DNA from: Rhipicephalus microplus
Lineage: Eukaryota > Arthropoda > Arachnida > Ixodida > Ixodidae
Reading direction: 5' to 3'
DNA length: 64,000 nucleotides
Assembly: GCF_043290135.1 (NCBI RefSeq)
Contig: NW_027464603.1
Coordinates: forward strand, 806,001 to 870,000
A program made the position numbers and the translations under genes. Below, piece after piece: positions 43,890 through 57,900 of the stretch (its first letter is position 1; each line of letters begins with the position of its first letter). The notes beneath the pieces are model-generated. The model did not search any database. It was not told where the DNA came from and was given only the letters and a program-made list of their open reading frames with translations.

Positions 43890-46800
43890 AACTCGATACT
43901 CCACAACTACAAATTCCACAACTAGAAACTCCACAACTAAAAAATCCACAACTAGAAACTCCGCAACTAGACACTCCACAACTAGAGACTCCATAACTTG
44001 AAACACCACAACTAGATACTCCACAACTACAAATTCCACATCTAGAAACTCCAAATTTAGAAACTCCGCAACTAGAAACTCCGCAACTTGAAACTTCACA
44101 ACTAGAGACTCCATAACTAGGAATTCCACAACTAGAAACTCCACAACTACAGACTCCACAACTACAAACTCCACAACTAGAAACTCCACAACCGGAAACT
44201 CCGCAACTAGAAACTCCGCAACTAGAAGCTCCACAAATAGAAATTCCACAACCAGAGACTCGACAACTTGAGACTCCACAACTAAAAACTCCACGGCTAG
44301 AAACTCCACAACTAGAAACTCCGCAACTAGAAACCGAGCAACTAGAAACTCCACAACAAGAAACTCCACAACTAGAAACTCCACAACTTGAAACACCACA
44401 ACTAGATACTCCACAACTACAAATTCCACAACTAGACACTCCAAATTTAGAAACTCCGCAACTAGAAACTCCGCAACTTGAAACTCCACAACTAGAGTCT
44501 CCATAACTAGGAATTCCACAACTAGAAACTCCACAACTACAAACTTCGCAACTAGAAACTACACAACCAGAAACTCCGCAACTAGAAACTCCACAACTAG
44601 GAATTCCACAACCAGAGACTCAACAACTAGGAACTCCGCAACTAGAAACTCCACAGCTAGAAACTCCACAACTTGAGACTTCGCAACTAGAAACTCGGCA
44701 ACTAAAAACTTAACAACTAGAAACTCCACAACTAGAAACTCCAAACCTAGAAACTCCACAACTTGAAACACCACAACTAGATACTCCACAACTACAAATT
44801 CCACAACTAGAAACTCCAAATTTAGAAACTCCACAACTAGAAACTCCGCAACTTGAAACTCCACAACTAGAGACTCCATAACTGGGAACTCCACAACTAG
44901 AAACTCCACAACTAGACTCCACAACTACAAACTTCACAACTACAAACTCCACAACAAGAAACTCCGCAACTAGAAACTCCATTACTAGAAATTCCACAAC
45001 CAGAGACTCAACAACTAGAGACTCCACAACCAAAAACTCCACAACTAGAAACTCCACAACTAGAAACTCCACAACTAGAAACTCCGCAACTTGAAACTCC
45101 ACAACTACAGTCTCCATAACTAGGAACTCCACAACTAGAAACTCCGCAACTACAGACTCCACAACTACAAACTTCACAACTAGAAACTACACAACCAGAA
45201 ACTCTGCAACTAGAAACTCCACAACTAGAAATTCCACAACCAGAGACTCAACAACTAGAAACTCCGCAACTAGAAACTCCACAGCTAGAAACACCACAAC
45301 TTGAGACTTCGCAACTAGAAACTCGGCAACTAGAAACTCCCCAACTAGAAACTCCACAACTAGAAACTCCACAAATTGAAACACCACAACTAGATACTCC
45401 ACAACTACAAATTCCACAACTAGAAAGTCCACAACTAAAAAATCCGCAACTAGAAACTCCGCAACTAGAAACTCCACAACTAGAGACTCCATAACTTGAA
45501 ACACCACAACTAGATACTCCACAACTACAAATTCCACATCTAGAAACTCCAAATTTAGAAACTCCGCAACTAGAAACTCCGCAACTTGAAACTCCACAAC
45601 TAGAGACTCCATAACTAGGAATTCCACAACTAGAAACTCCACAACTACAGACTCCACAACTATAAACTCCACAACTAGAAACTCCCCAACCGGAAACTAC
45701 GCAACTAGAAACTCCGCAACTAGAAACTCCACAACTAGAAATTCCACAACCAGAGACTCGACAACTTGAGACTCCACAACTAAAAACTCCAACTAGAAAC
45801 TCCACAACTAGAAACTCCACAACTAGAAACTCCACAACTAGACACTTTGCAACTAGAAACTCCACAACTAGACACTCCACAACTTGAGACCCCGCAATAA
45901 CAGACTCCGCAACGAGAAACTCTGCAACTAGAAACTGCACAGCTAGAAACTCCACAACTAGAAACTTCACAACTAGAAACTCCACAACTTGAAACACCAC
46001 AACTAGATACCCCGCAACTACAAATTCCACAACTAGAAACTCCACAACTAGAAACTCCATAACTAGAATCTCCGCAACTAGAGACTCCACAACTAGAAAC
46101 TCCACAAATACGAACCCCACAAATACGAGCCCCGCCACTAGAAGCTCCATAACTACAAAATCCGCCACTAGAAACTCCACAACTTGAGACTTCGCAACTA
46201 GAAACTCCACAACTAGAAACACCACAACTAGAGACTCCACAACTACAAACTCCACAACTAGAAACTCCACAACTACGAACCTCACAACTAGAAACTCCAA
46301 CACTAGAAACCCCACAACTTGGGACTTCGCAACTAGAAACTCCACAACTTGAGACTTCGCAACTAGAAACTCGGCAACTAGAAACTCCCCAACTAGAAAC
46401 TCCACAACTAGAAACTCCACAAACTGAAACACCACAACTCGATACTCCACAACTACAAATTCCACAACTAGAAACTCCACAACTAAAAAATCCACAACTA
46501 GAAACTCCGCAACTAGACACTCCACAACTAGAGACTCCATAACTTGAAACACCACAACTAGATACTCCACAACTACAAATTCCACATCTAGAAACTCCAA
46601 ATTTAGAAACTCCGCAACTAGAAACTCCGCAACTTGAAACTCCACAACTAGAGACTCCATAACTAGGAATTCCACAACTAGAAACTCCACAACTACAGAC
46701 TCCACAACTACAAACTCCACAACTAGAAACTCCACAACCGGAAACTCCGCAACTAGAAACTCCGCAACTAGAAGCTCCACAACTAGAAATTCCACAACCA

Positions 46801-47200
46801 GAGACTCGACAACTTGAGACTCCACAACTAAAAACTCCACGGCTAGAAACTCCACAACTAGAAACTCCGCAACTAGAAACCGAGCAACTAGAAACTCCAC
46901 AACAAGAAACTCCACAACTAGAAACTCCACAACTTGAAACACCACAACTAGATACTCCACAACTACAAATTCCACAACTAGACACTCCAAATTTAGAAAC
47001 TCCGCAACTAGAAACTCCGCAACTTGAAACTCCACAACTACAGTCTCCATAACTAGGAACTCCACAACTACAAACTCCACAACTACAAACTTCGCAACTA
47101 GAAACTACACAACCAGAAACTCCGCAACTAGAAACTCCACAACTAGGAATTCCACAACCAGAGACTCAACAACTAGGAACTCCGCAACTAGAAACTCCAC
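43890..47200 (+). repeat. Module F2 of the 3.3-kb tandem series
   Basis: This is the second module, starting at AACTCGATACTCC (43890). It matches F1 at offsets 3,416 then 3,311. A net 105 bp is missing near 45950, where units around CACAATTAGAAAC and GAACTTTGC-type units of F1 are absent and two CTTCACAAC units are retained. The CCGCAATAACAG marker is at about 45894 and the doublet is at 46105. Confidence 0.82.
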
Positions 47201-48478
47201 AACTCGATACTCCACAACTACAAATTCCACAACTAGAAACTCCACAACTAAAAAATCCACAACTAGAAACTCCGCAATTAGACACTCCACAACTAGAGAC
47301 TCCATAACTTGAAACACCACAACTAGATACTCCACAACTACAAATTCCACATCTAGAAACTCCAAATTTAGAAATCCGCAACTAGAAACTCCGCAACTTG
47401 AAACTCCACAACTAGAGACTCCATAACTAGGAATTCCACAACTAGAAACTCCACAACTACAGACTCCACAAATACAAACTCCACAACTAGAAACTCCACA
47501 ACCGGAAACTCCGCAACTAGAAACTCCGCAACTAGAAGCTCCACAACTAGAAATTCCACAACCAGAGACTCGACAACTTGAGACTCCAGAACTAAAAACT
47601 CCACGGCTAGAAACTCCACAACTAGAAACTCCGCAACTAGAAACCGAGCAACTAGAAACTCCACAACAAGAAACTCCACAACTAGAAACTCCACAACTTG
47701 AAACACCACAACTAGATACTCCACAACTACAAATTCCACAACTAGACACTCCAAATTTAGAAACTCCGCAACTAGAAACTCCGCAACTTGAAACTCCACA
47801 ACTACAGTCTCCATAACTAGGAACTCCACAACTTGAAACTCCACAACTACAAACTTCGCAACTAGAAACTACACAACCAGAAACTCCGCAACTAGAAACT
47901 CCACAACTAGGAATTCCACAATAAGAGACTCAACAACTAGGAACTCCGCAACTAGAAACTCCACAGCTAGAAACTCCACAACTTGAGACTTCGCAACTAG
48001 AAACTCGGCAACTAAAAACTTAACAACTAGAAACTCCACAACTAGAAACTCCAAACCTAGAAACTCCACAACTTGAAACACCACAACTAGATACTCCACA
48101 ACTACAAATTCCACAACTAGAAACTCCAAATTTAGAAACTCCACAACTAGAAACTCCGCAACTTGAAACTCCACAACTAGAGACTCCATAACTGGGAACT
48201 CCACAACTAGAAACTCCACAACTAGACTCCACAACTACAAACTTCACAACTACAAACTCCACAACAAGAAACTCCGCAACTAGAAACTCCACAACTAGAA
48301 ATTCCACAACCAGAGACTCAACAACTAGAGACTCCACAACCAAAAACTCCACAACTAGAAACTCCACAACTAGAAACTCCACAACTAGAAACTCCGCAAC
48401 TTGAAACTCCACAACTAGTCTCCATAACTAGGAACTCCACAACTAGAAACTCCACAACTACAGACTCCACAACTACAA
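47201..48478 (+). repeat. Module F3, truncated
   Basis: The module begins at AACTCGATACTCC (47201) and follows F2 at offset 3,310-3,311 until about 48478. There the sequence jumps to material like 41130 onward (offset 7,352), so only about 1.3 kb of the module survives. It contains a 1-bp deletion near 47373 (AGAAATCCGC) and a 2-bp deletion near 48415 (CAACTAGTCTCC). Confidence 0.78.
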
Positions 48479-50007
48479 ACTTAACAACTAGAAACTACAC
48501 AACCAGAAACTCCGCAACTAGAAACTCCACAACTAGGAATTCCACAACCAGAGACTCAACAACTAGGAACTCCGCAACTAGAAACTCCACAGCTAGAAAC
48601 TCCACAACTTGAGACTTCGCAACTAGAAACTCGGCAACTAAAAACTTAACAACTAGAAACTCCACAACTAGAAACTCCAAACCTAGAAACTCCACAACTT
48701 GAAACACCACAACTAGATACTCCACAACTACAAATTCCACAACTAGAAACTCCAAATTTAGAAACTCCACAACTAGAAACTCCGCAACTTGAAACTCCAC
48801 AACTAGAGACTCCATAACTGGGTACTCCACAACTAGAAACTCCACAACTAGACTCCACAACTACAAACTTCACAACTACAAACTCCACAACAAGAAACTC
48901 CGCAACTAGAAACTCCATTACTAGAAATTCCACAACCAGAGACTCAACATCTAGAGACTCCACAACCAAAAACTCCACAACTAGAAACTCCACAACTAGA
49001 AACTCCACAACTAGAAACTCCGCAACTTGAAACTCCACAACTACAGTCTCCATAACTAGGAACTCCACAACTAGAAACTCCACAACTACAGACTCCACAA
49101 CTACAAACTTCACAACTAGAAACTACACAACCAGAAACTCTGCAACTAGAAACTCCACAACTAGAAATTCCACAACCAGAGACTCAACAACTAGAAACTC
49201 CGCAACGAGAAACTCCACAGCTAGAAACACCACAACTTGAGACTTCGCAACTAGAAACTCGGCAACTAGAAACTCCCCAACTAGAAACTCCACAACTAGA
49301 AACTCCACAAATTGAAACACCACAACTAGATACTCCACAACTACAAATTCCACAACTAGAAACTCCACAACTAAAAAATCCGCAACTAGAAACTCCGCAA
49401 CTAGAAACTCCACAACTAGAGACTCCATAACTTGAAACACCACAACTAGATACTCCACAACTACAAATTCCACATCTAGAAACTCCAAATTTAGAAACTC
49501 CGCAACTAGAATTTCCGCAACTTGAAACTCCACAACTAGAGACTCCATAACTAGGAATTCCACAACTAGAAACTCCACAACTACAGACTCCACAACTATA
49601 AACTCCACAACTAGAAACTCCCCAACCGGAAACTACGCAACTAGAAACTCCGCAACTAGAAACTCCACAACTAGAAATTCCACAACCAGAGACTCGACAA
49701 CTTGAGACTCCACAACTAAAAACTCCAACTAGAAACTCCACAACTAGAAACTCCACAACTAGAAACTCCACAACTAGACACTTTGCAACTAGAAACTCCA
49801 GAACTAGACACTCCACAACTTGAGACCCCGCAATAACAGACTCCGCAACGAGAAACTCTGCAACTAGAAACTGCACAGCTAGAAACTCCACAATTAGAAA
49901 CTCCACAACTAGAGACTCCACAACTAGAAACTCCATGACTAGAAACTCCAGAATTAGAAACTCCACAGCTAGAAACTCCACAACTTGAGACTTTGCAACT
50001 AGAAACT
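48006..50007 (+). repeat. 2.0-kb tandem duplication, copy 1
   Basis: The stretch starting with AAAACTTAACAAC near 48013 restarts at about 50015. The offset is 2,002 bp, becoming 2,001 after a 1-bp deletion at about 50573 in copy 2 (GAACTCCCAAC for GAACTCCGCAAC). The 2-bp-short unit CAACTAGTCTCC at 48415 recurs at about 50417. Confidence 0.83.
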
Positions 50008-52009
50008 CGGCAACTAAAAACTTAACAACTAGAAACTCCACAACTAGAAACTCCAAACCTAGAAACTCCACAACTTGAAACACCACAACTAGATACTCCA
50101 CAACTACAAATTCCACAACTACAAACTCCAAATTTAGAAACTCCACAACTAGAAACTCCGCAACTTGAAACTCCACAACTAGAGACTCCATAACTGGGAA
50201 CTCCACAACTAGAAACTCCACAACTAGACTCCACAACTACAAACTTCACAACTACAAACTCCACAACAAGAAACTCCGCAACTAGAAACTCCACAACTAG
50301 AAATTCCACAACCAGAGACTCAACAACTAGAGACTCCACAACCAAAAACTCCACAACTAGAAACTCCACAACTAGAAACTCCACAACTACAAACTCCGCA
50401 ACTTGAAACTCCACAACTAGTCTCCATAACTAGGAACTCCACAACTAGAAACTCCACAACTACAGACTCCACAACTACAAACTTAACAACTAGAAACTAC
50501 ACAACCAGAAACTCCGCAACTAGAAACTCCACAACTAGGAATTCCACAACCAGAGACTCAACAACTAGGAACTCCCAACTAGAAACTCCACAGCTAGAAA
50601 CTCCACAACTTGAGACTTCGCAACTAGAAACTCGGCAACTAAAAACTTAACAACTAGAAACTCCACAACTAGAAACTCCAAACCTAGAAACTCCACAACT
50701 TGAAACACCACAACTAGATACTCCACAACTACAAATTCCACAACTAGAAACTCCAAATTTAGAAACTCCACAACTAGAAACTCCGCAACTTGAAACTCCA
50801 CAACTAGAGACTCCATAACTGGGTACTCCACAACTAGAAACTCCACAACTAGACTCCACAACTACAAACTTCACAACTACAAACTCCACAACAAGAAACT
50901 CCGCAACTAGAAACTCCATTACTAGAAATTCCACAACCAGAGACTCAACATCTAGAGACTCCACAACCAAAAACTCCACAACTAGAAACTCCACAACTAG
51001 AAACTCCACAACTAGAAACTCCGCAACTTGAAACTCCACAACTACAGTCTCCATAACTAGGAACTCCACAACTAGAAACTCCACAACTACAGACTCCACA
51101 ACTACAAACTTCACAACTAGAAACTACACAACCAGAAACTCTGCAACTAGAAACTCCACAACTAGAAATTCCACAACCAGAGACTCAACAACTAGAAACT
51201 CCGCAACGAGAAACTCCACAGCTAGAAACACCACAACTTGAGACTTCGCAACTAGAAACTCGGCAACTAGAAACTCCCCAACTAGAAACTCCACAACTAG
51301 AAACTCCACAAATTGAAACACCACAACTAGATACTCCACAACTACAAATTCCACAACTAGAAACTCCACAACTAAAAAATCCGCAACTAGAAACTCCGCA
51401 ACTAGAAACTCCACAACTAGAGACTCCATAACTTGAAACACCACAACTAGATACTCCACAACTACAAATTCCACATCTAGAAACTCCAAATTTAGAAACT
51501 CCGCAACTAGAATTTCCGCAACTTGAAACTCCACAACTAGAGACTCCATAACTAGGAATTCCACAACTAGAAACTCCACAACTACAGACTCCACAACTAT
51601 AAACTCCACAACTAGAAACTCCCCAACCGGAAACTACGCAACTAGAAACTCCGCAACTAGAAACTCCACAACTAGAAATTCCACAACCAGAGACTCGACA
51701 ACTTGAGACTCCACAACTAAAAACTCCAACTAGAAACTCCACAACTAGAAACTCCACAACTAGAAACTCCACAACTAGACACTTTGCAACTAGAAACTCC
51801 AGAACTAGACACTCCACAACTTGAGACCCCGCAATAACAGACTCCGCAACGAGAAACTCTGCAACTAGAAACTGCACAGCTAGAAACTCCACAATTAGAA
51901 ACTCCACAACTAGAGACTCCACAACTAGAAACTCCATGACTAGAAACTCCAGAATTAGAAACTCCACAGCTAGAAACTCCACAACTTGAGACTTTGCAAC
52001 TAGAAACTC
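50008..52009 (+). repeat. 2.0-kb tandem duplication, copy 2
   Basis: This matches 48006-50007 at offset 2,002 then 2,001. Private changes include CTACAAACTCC near 50120 and 50391. Beyond about 52009 the array continues as in 42650 onward (offset 9,353 rising to 9,398 after three extra units), so this pair sits inside a larger 9.4-kb relationship between 41.3-45.6 kb and 50.6-54.99 kb. Confidence 0.83.
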
Positions 52010-54993
52010 GGCAACTAGAAACTTAACAAATAGAAACTCCACAACTAGAAACTTCACAACTAGAAACTCCACAACTTGAAACACCACAACTAGATACCCC
52101 GCAACTACAAATTCCACAACTAGAAACTCCACAACTAGAAACTCCATAACTAGAATCTCCGCAACTAGAGACTCCACAACTAGAAACTCCACAAATACGA
52201 ACCCCACAAATACGAGCCCCGCCACTAGAAGCTCCATAACTAGAAAATCCGCCACTAGAAACTCCACAACTTGAGACTTCGCAACTAGAAACTCCACAAC
52301 TAGAAACACCACAACTAGAGACTCCACAACTACAAACTCCACAACTAGAAACTCCACAACTACGAACCTCACAACTAGAAACACCAACACTAGAAACCCC
52401 ACAACTTGGGACTTCGCAACTAGAAACTCCACAACTTGAGACTTCGCAACTAGAAACTCGGCAACTAGAAACTCCCCAACTAGAAACTCCACAACTAGAA
52501 ACTCCACAAACTGAAACACCACAACTCGATACTCCACAACTACAAATTCCACAACTAGAAACTCCACAACTAAAAAATCCACAACTAGAAACTCCGCAAC
52601 TAGACACTCCACAACTAGAGACTCCATAACTTGAAACACCACAACTAGACACTCCACAACTACAAATTCCACATCTAGAAACTCCAAATTTAGAAACTCC
52701 GCAACTAGAAACTCCGCAACTTGAAACTCCACAACTAGAGACTCCATAACTAGGAATTCCACAACTAGAAACTCCACAACTACAGACTCCACAACTACAA
52801 ACTCCACAACTAGAAACTCCACAACCGGAAACTCCGCAACTAGAAACTCCGCAACTAGAAGCTCCACAACTAGAAATTCCACAACCAGAGATTCGACAAC
52901 TTGAGACTCCACAACTAAAAACTCCACGGCTAGAAACTCCACAACTAGAAACTCCGCAACTAGAAACCGAGCAACTAGAAACTCCACAACAAGAAACTCC
53001 ACAACTAGAAGCTCCACAACTTGAAACACCACAACTAGATACTCCACAACTACAAATTCCACAACTAGACACTCCAAATTTAGAAACTCCGCAACTAGAA
53101 ACTCCGCAACTTGAAACTCCACAACTACAGTCTCCATAACTAGGAACTCCACAACTACAAACTCCACAACTACAAACTTCGCAACTAGAAACTACACAAC
53201 CAGAAACTCCGCAACTAGAAACTCCACAACTAGGAATTCCACAACCAGAGACTCAACAACTAGGAACTCTGCAACTAGAAACTCCACAACTCGATACTCC
53301 ACAACTACAAATTCCACAACTAGAAACTCCACAACTAAAAAATCCACAACTAGAAACTCCGCAACTAGACACTCCACAACTAGAGACTCCATAACTTGAA
53401 ACACCACAACTAGATACTCCACAACTACAAATTCCACATCTAGAAACTCCAAATTTAGAAACTCCGCAACTAGAAACTCCGCAACTTGAAACTTCACAAC
53501 TAGAGACTCCATAACTAGGAATTCCACAACTAGAAACTCCACAACTACAGACTCCACAACTACAAACTCCACAACTAGAAACTCCACAACCGGAAACTCC
53601 GCAACTAGAAACTCCGCAACTAGAAGCTCCACAAATAGAAATTCCACAACCAGAGACTCGACAACTTGAGACTCCACAACTAAAAACTCCACGGCTAGAA
53701 ACTCCACAACTAGAAACTCCGCAACTAGAAACCGAGCAACTAGAAACTCCACAACAAGAAACTCCACAACTAGAAACTCCACAACTTGAAACACCACAAC
53801 TAGATACTCCACAACTACAAATTCCACAACTAGACACTCCAAATTTAGAAACTCCGCAACTAGAAACTCCGCAACTTGAAACTCCACAACTAGAGTCTCC
53901 ATAACTAGGAATTCCACAACTAGAAACTCCACAACTACAAACTTCGCAACTAGAAACTACACAACCAGAATTTCCGCAACTAGAAACTCCACAACTAGGA
54001 ATTCCACAACCAGAGACTCAACAACTAGGAACTCCGCAACTAGAAACTCCACAGCTAGAAACTCCACAACTTGAGACTTCGCAACTAGAAACTCGGCAAC
54101 TAAAAACTTAACAACTAGAAACTCCACAACTAGAAACTCCAAACCTAGAAACTCCACAACTTGAAACACCACAACTAGATACTCCACAACTACAAATTCC
54201 ACAACTAGAAACTCCAAATTTAGAAACTCCACAACTAGAAACTCCGCAACTTGAAACTCCACAACTAGAGACTCCATAACTGGGAACTCCACAACTAGAA
54301 ACTCCACAACTAGACTCCACAACTACAAACTTCACAACTACAAACTCCACAACAAGAAACTCCGCAACTAGAAACTCCATTACTAGAAATTCCACAACCA
54401 GAGACTCAACAACTAGAGACTCCACAACCAAAAACTCCACAACTAGAAACTCCACAACTAGAAACTCCACAACTAGAAACTCCGCAACTTGAAACTCCAC
54501 AACTACAGTCTCCATAACTAGGAACTCCACAACTAGAAACTCCGCAACTACAGACTCCACAACTACAAACTTCACAACTAGAAACTACACAACCAGAAAC
54601 TCTGCAACTAGAAACTCCACAACTAGAAATTCCACAACCAGAGACTCAACAACTAGAAACTCCGCAACTAGAAACTCCACAGCTAGAAACACCACAACTT
54701 GAGACTTCGCAACTAGAAACTCGGCAACTAGAAACTCCCCAACTAGAAACTCCACAACTAGAAACTCCACAAATTGAAACACCACAACTAGATACTCCAC
54801 AACTACAAATTCCACAACTAGAAAGTCCACAACTAAAAAATCCGCAACTAGAAACTCCGCAACTAGAAACTCCACAACTAGAGACTCCATAACTTGAAAC
54901 ACCACAACTAGATACTCCACAACTACAAATTCCACATCTAGAAACTCCAAATTTAGAAACTCCGCAACTAGAAACTCCGCAACTTGAAACTCC
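50647..54993 (+). repeat. Block G, repeat of 41294-45595 at 9.35- to 9.40-kb offset
   Basis: Positions 50647 onward match 41294 onward at offset 9,353. After 45 extra bases (three units) near 52030-52075 the offset is 9,398 to about 54990. The CTCGATACTCC module start at 53288 equals 43890. The match ends where the second 18.9-kb copy begins, so the end of this block is also the junction of block E. Confidence 0.8.
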
Positions 54994-57900
54994 ACAACCA
55001 GTGACTCAACAACTAGAGACTCCCCAACTAAAAACTCCACAACTAGAAACTCCACAACTAGAAATTCCACAACTAGAAACTCCGCAACTAGAAACCAAGC
55101 AACTAGAAACTCCACAACTAGGAACTACACACCTATAAATTCCACAACTTGAAACTCCACAGCTAGAAACTCAACAACTAGAGACTCCACACCTAGAAAC
55201 TCTGCAACTAGAAACTCCACAACTAGAAACTTCATAACTAGAAACTATGCAACTAGAAACTCTGCAAATAGAAGCTCCACAGCTAGAACGTCCGCAACTA
55301 GAAACTCTGCAACTAGAAACTCCGCAACTAGAATCTCCACAGCTAGAAACTCCACAACTAGAAACTCAACAACTAGAAACTCCACAACTAGAGGCTCCGC
55401 AACTAGAAACTTCACAGCTAGAAACTCTGCAACTAGAAACTCCGCAACTAGAGACTCCGCTACTAGAAACTCCACAACTAGAAACTCCACAACTAGAAGC
55501 TCCGCAACTAGAAACTCCACAGCTAGAACGTCCGCAACTAGAAACTCTGCAACTAGAAACTCCACGACTAGAAACTCCACAACTAGACACTTTGCAACTA
55601 GAAACTCCACAACTAGACACTCCACAACTAGAAAACTCCGCAACTAGAAACTCCACGGCTAGACACTCCACAACTTGAGACTCCGCAATGACAGACTCCG
55701 CAACGAGAAACTCTGCAACTAGTAACTGCACAGCTAGAAAATTGCAAATCGAAACTCTTCTACTAGAAACTCCGCAACTAGAAACTCCACAGCTACAAAC
55801 TCCACAATTAGAAACTCCACAACTAGAGACTCCACAACTAGAAACTCCATGACTAGAAACTCCAGAATTAGAAACTCCACAGCTAGAAACTCCACAACTT
55901 GAGACTTTGCAACTAGAAACTCGGCAACTGGAAACTTAACAAATAGAAACTCCACAACTAGAAACTTCACAACTAGAAACTCCACAACTTGAAACACCAC
56001 AACTAGATACCCCGCAACTACAAATTCCACAACTAGAAACTCCACAACTAGAAACTCCACAACTAGAAACTCCATAACTAGAATCTCCGCAACTAGAAAC
56101 TCCACAACAAGAGAGTCCATAACTTGGAACTCCACAACTAGAAACTCCACAGCTACAGACTCCACAACTACAGACTCCAAAACTAGAAACTCCACAGCTA
56201 GAGACTCCACAACTAGAAACTCCACAAATACGAACCCCACAAATACGAACCCCGCAACTAGAAGCTCCATAACTAGAAACTCCGCAACTAGAAACTCCAC
56301 AACTTGAGACTTCGCAACTAGAAACTCCACAACTAGAAACACCACTACTAGAGACTCCACAACTACAAACTCCACAACTAGAAACTCCACAACTAGAAAC
56401 TATGCAACTAGAAACTCCACAGCTAGAGACTCCATAACTAGGAACTCCACAACTAGAAACTCCAAAACTACAAACTCCACAACTACAAACTCCACAACTA
56501 GAAACTCCGCAAATAGAAACTCCACAACTAGAAATTCCACAACCAGAGACTCCATAACTAGGAACTGCACAACTAAAAACTCCACAACTACAAACTCCAC
56601 AACTAGAAACCCCGCAAATAGAAACTCCACAACTAGAAATTCCACAACCAGAGACTCAACAGCTTGAGACTCCACAAATAAAAACTCCACAACTAGAAAC
56701 TCCACAACTAGACACTTCGCAACTAGAAACTCCACAACTAGAGACTCCACTAGAAAACTCCGCAACTAGAAACTCCACAACTACGAACCTCACAACTTGA
56801 AACTCCACAACTATAAACTCCGCAACTAGAAACTCCACAGCTAGAAACTCCACAACTTGAGACTTCGCAACTAGAAACTCGGCAACTAGAAACTCAACAA
56901 CTAGAAACTCCACAACTAAAAACTCCACAACTGGAAACACCACAACTAGATACTCCACAACTACAAATTCCACAACTAGAAACTCCAAATTTAGAAACTC
57001 CGCAACTAGAAACTCCGCAAATTGAAACTCTACTACTAGAGACTCCATAACTAGGAACTCCACAACTAGAAACTCCACAACCAGAAACTCCGCAACTAGA
57101 AACTCCACAACTAGAAATTCCACAACCAGTGACTCAACAACTAGAGACTCCCCAACTAAAAACTCCACAACTAGAAACTCCACAACTAGAAATTCCACAA
57201 CGAGAAACTCCGCAACTAGAAACCAAGCCACTAGAAACTCCACAACTAGGAACTACACACCTATAAATTCCACAACTTGAAACTCCACAGCTAGAAACTC
57301 AACAACTAGAGACTCCACACCTAGAAACTCTGCAACTAGAAACTCCACAACTAGAAACTTCATAACTAGAAACTATGCAACTAGAAACTCTGCAACTAGA
57401 AGCTCCACAGCTAGAACGTCCGCAACTAGAAACTCTGCAACTAGAAACTCCGCAACTAGAATCTCCACAGCTAGAAACTCCACAACTAGAAACTCAACAA
57501 CTAGAAACTCCACAACTAGAGGCTCCGCAACTAGAAACTTCACAGCTAGAAACTCTGCAACTAGAAACTCCGCAACTAGAGACTCCGATACTAGAAACTC
57601 CACAACTAGAAACTCCACAACTAGAAGCTCCGCAACTAGAAACTCCACAGCTAGAACGTCCGCAACTAGAAACTCTGCAACTAGAAACTCCACAACTAGA
57701 AACTCCACAACTTGAAATACCACAACTAGATACTCCGCAACTACAAATTCCACAACTAGAAACTCCCCAACTAGAAACTCCATAACTAGAAACTCCGCAA
57801 CCAGAAACTCCACAATTATAGACTCCATAACTAGGAACTCCACAACTAGAAACTCCCCAGCTACAGACTGCACAACTAGAAACTCCACAGCTAGAGACTC

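Larger units (their letters stand above)
36070..54993 (+). repeat. Higher-order block E, copy 1 (18,924-bp period)
   Basis: From CAACCAGTGACTCAAC at about 36072 the sequence restarts at about 54996, offset 18,924. The block includes the right part of block D copy 2, the 3.3-kb modules and the 2.0-kb tandem pair. The first 5.7 kb of the two copies differ, by eye, only at 38835 (C against G), 39693 (C against T), 39896 (G against C) and 41119 (T against A). Later differences are mostly whole-unit indels, which raise the offset to 18,954. Confidence 0.9.

Noticed and set aside
51185..53167. Longest minus-strand open frame, 660 codons of EFLVV-type pentapeptides switching to GVSSC-type
   Set aside because: It consists only of the translated monomer, changes pentapeptide at an off-length unit (a frameshift), and overlaps a second open frame on the same strand. 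Equivalent frames at 41832-43769, 45248-47080 and 60756-62723 are simply copies of the same duplicated block.
55247..55678. Plus-strand QLETP open frame of 143 codons starting with ATG
   Set aside because: The ATG is a chance variant (CTATGCAAC) seen at many equivalent positions. The frame ends at recurrent variant stops, has no upstream signals and is overlapped by minus-strand frames of similar length.
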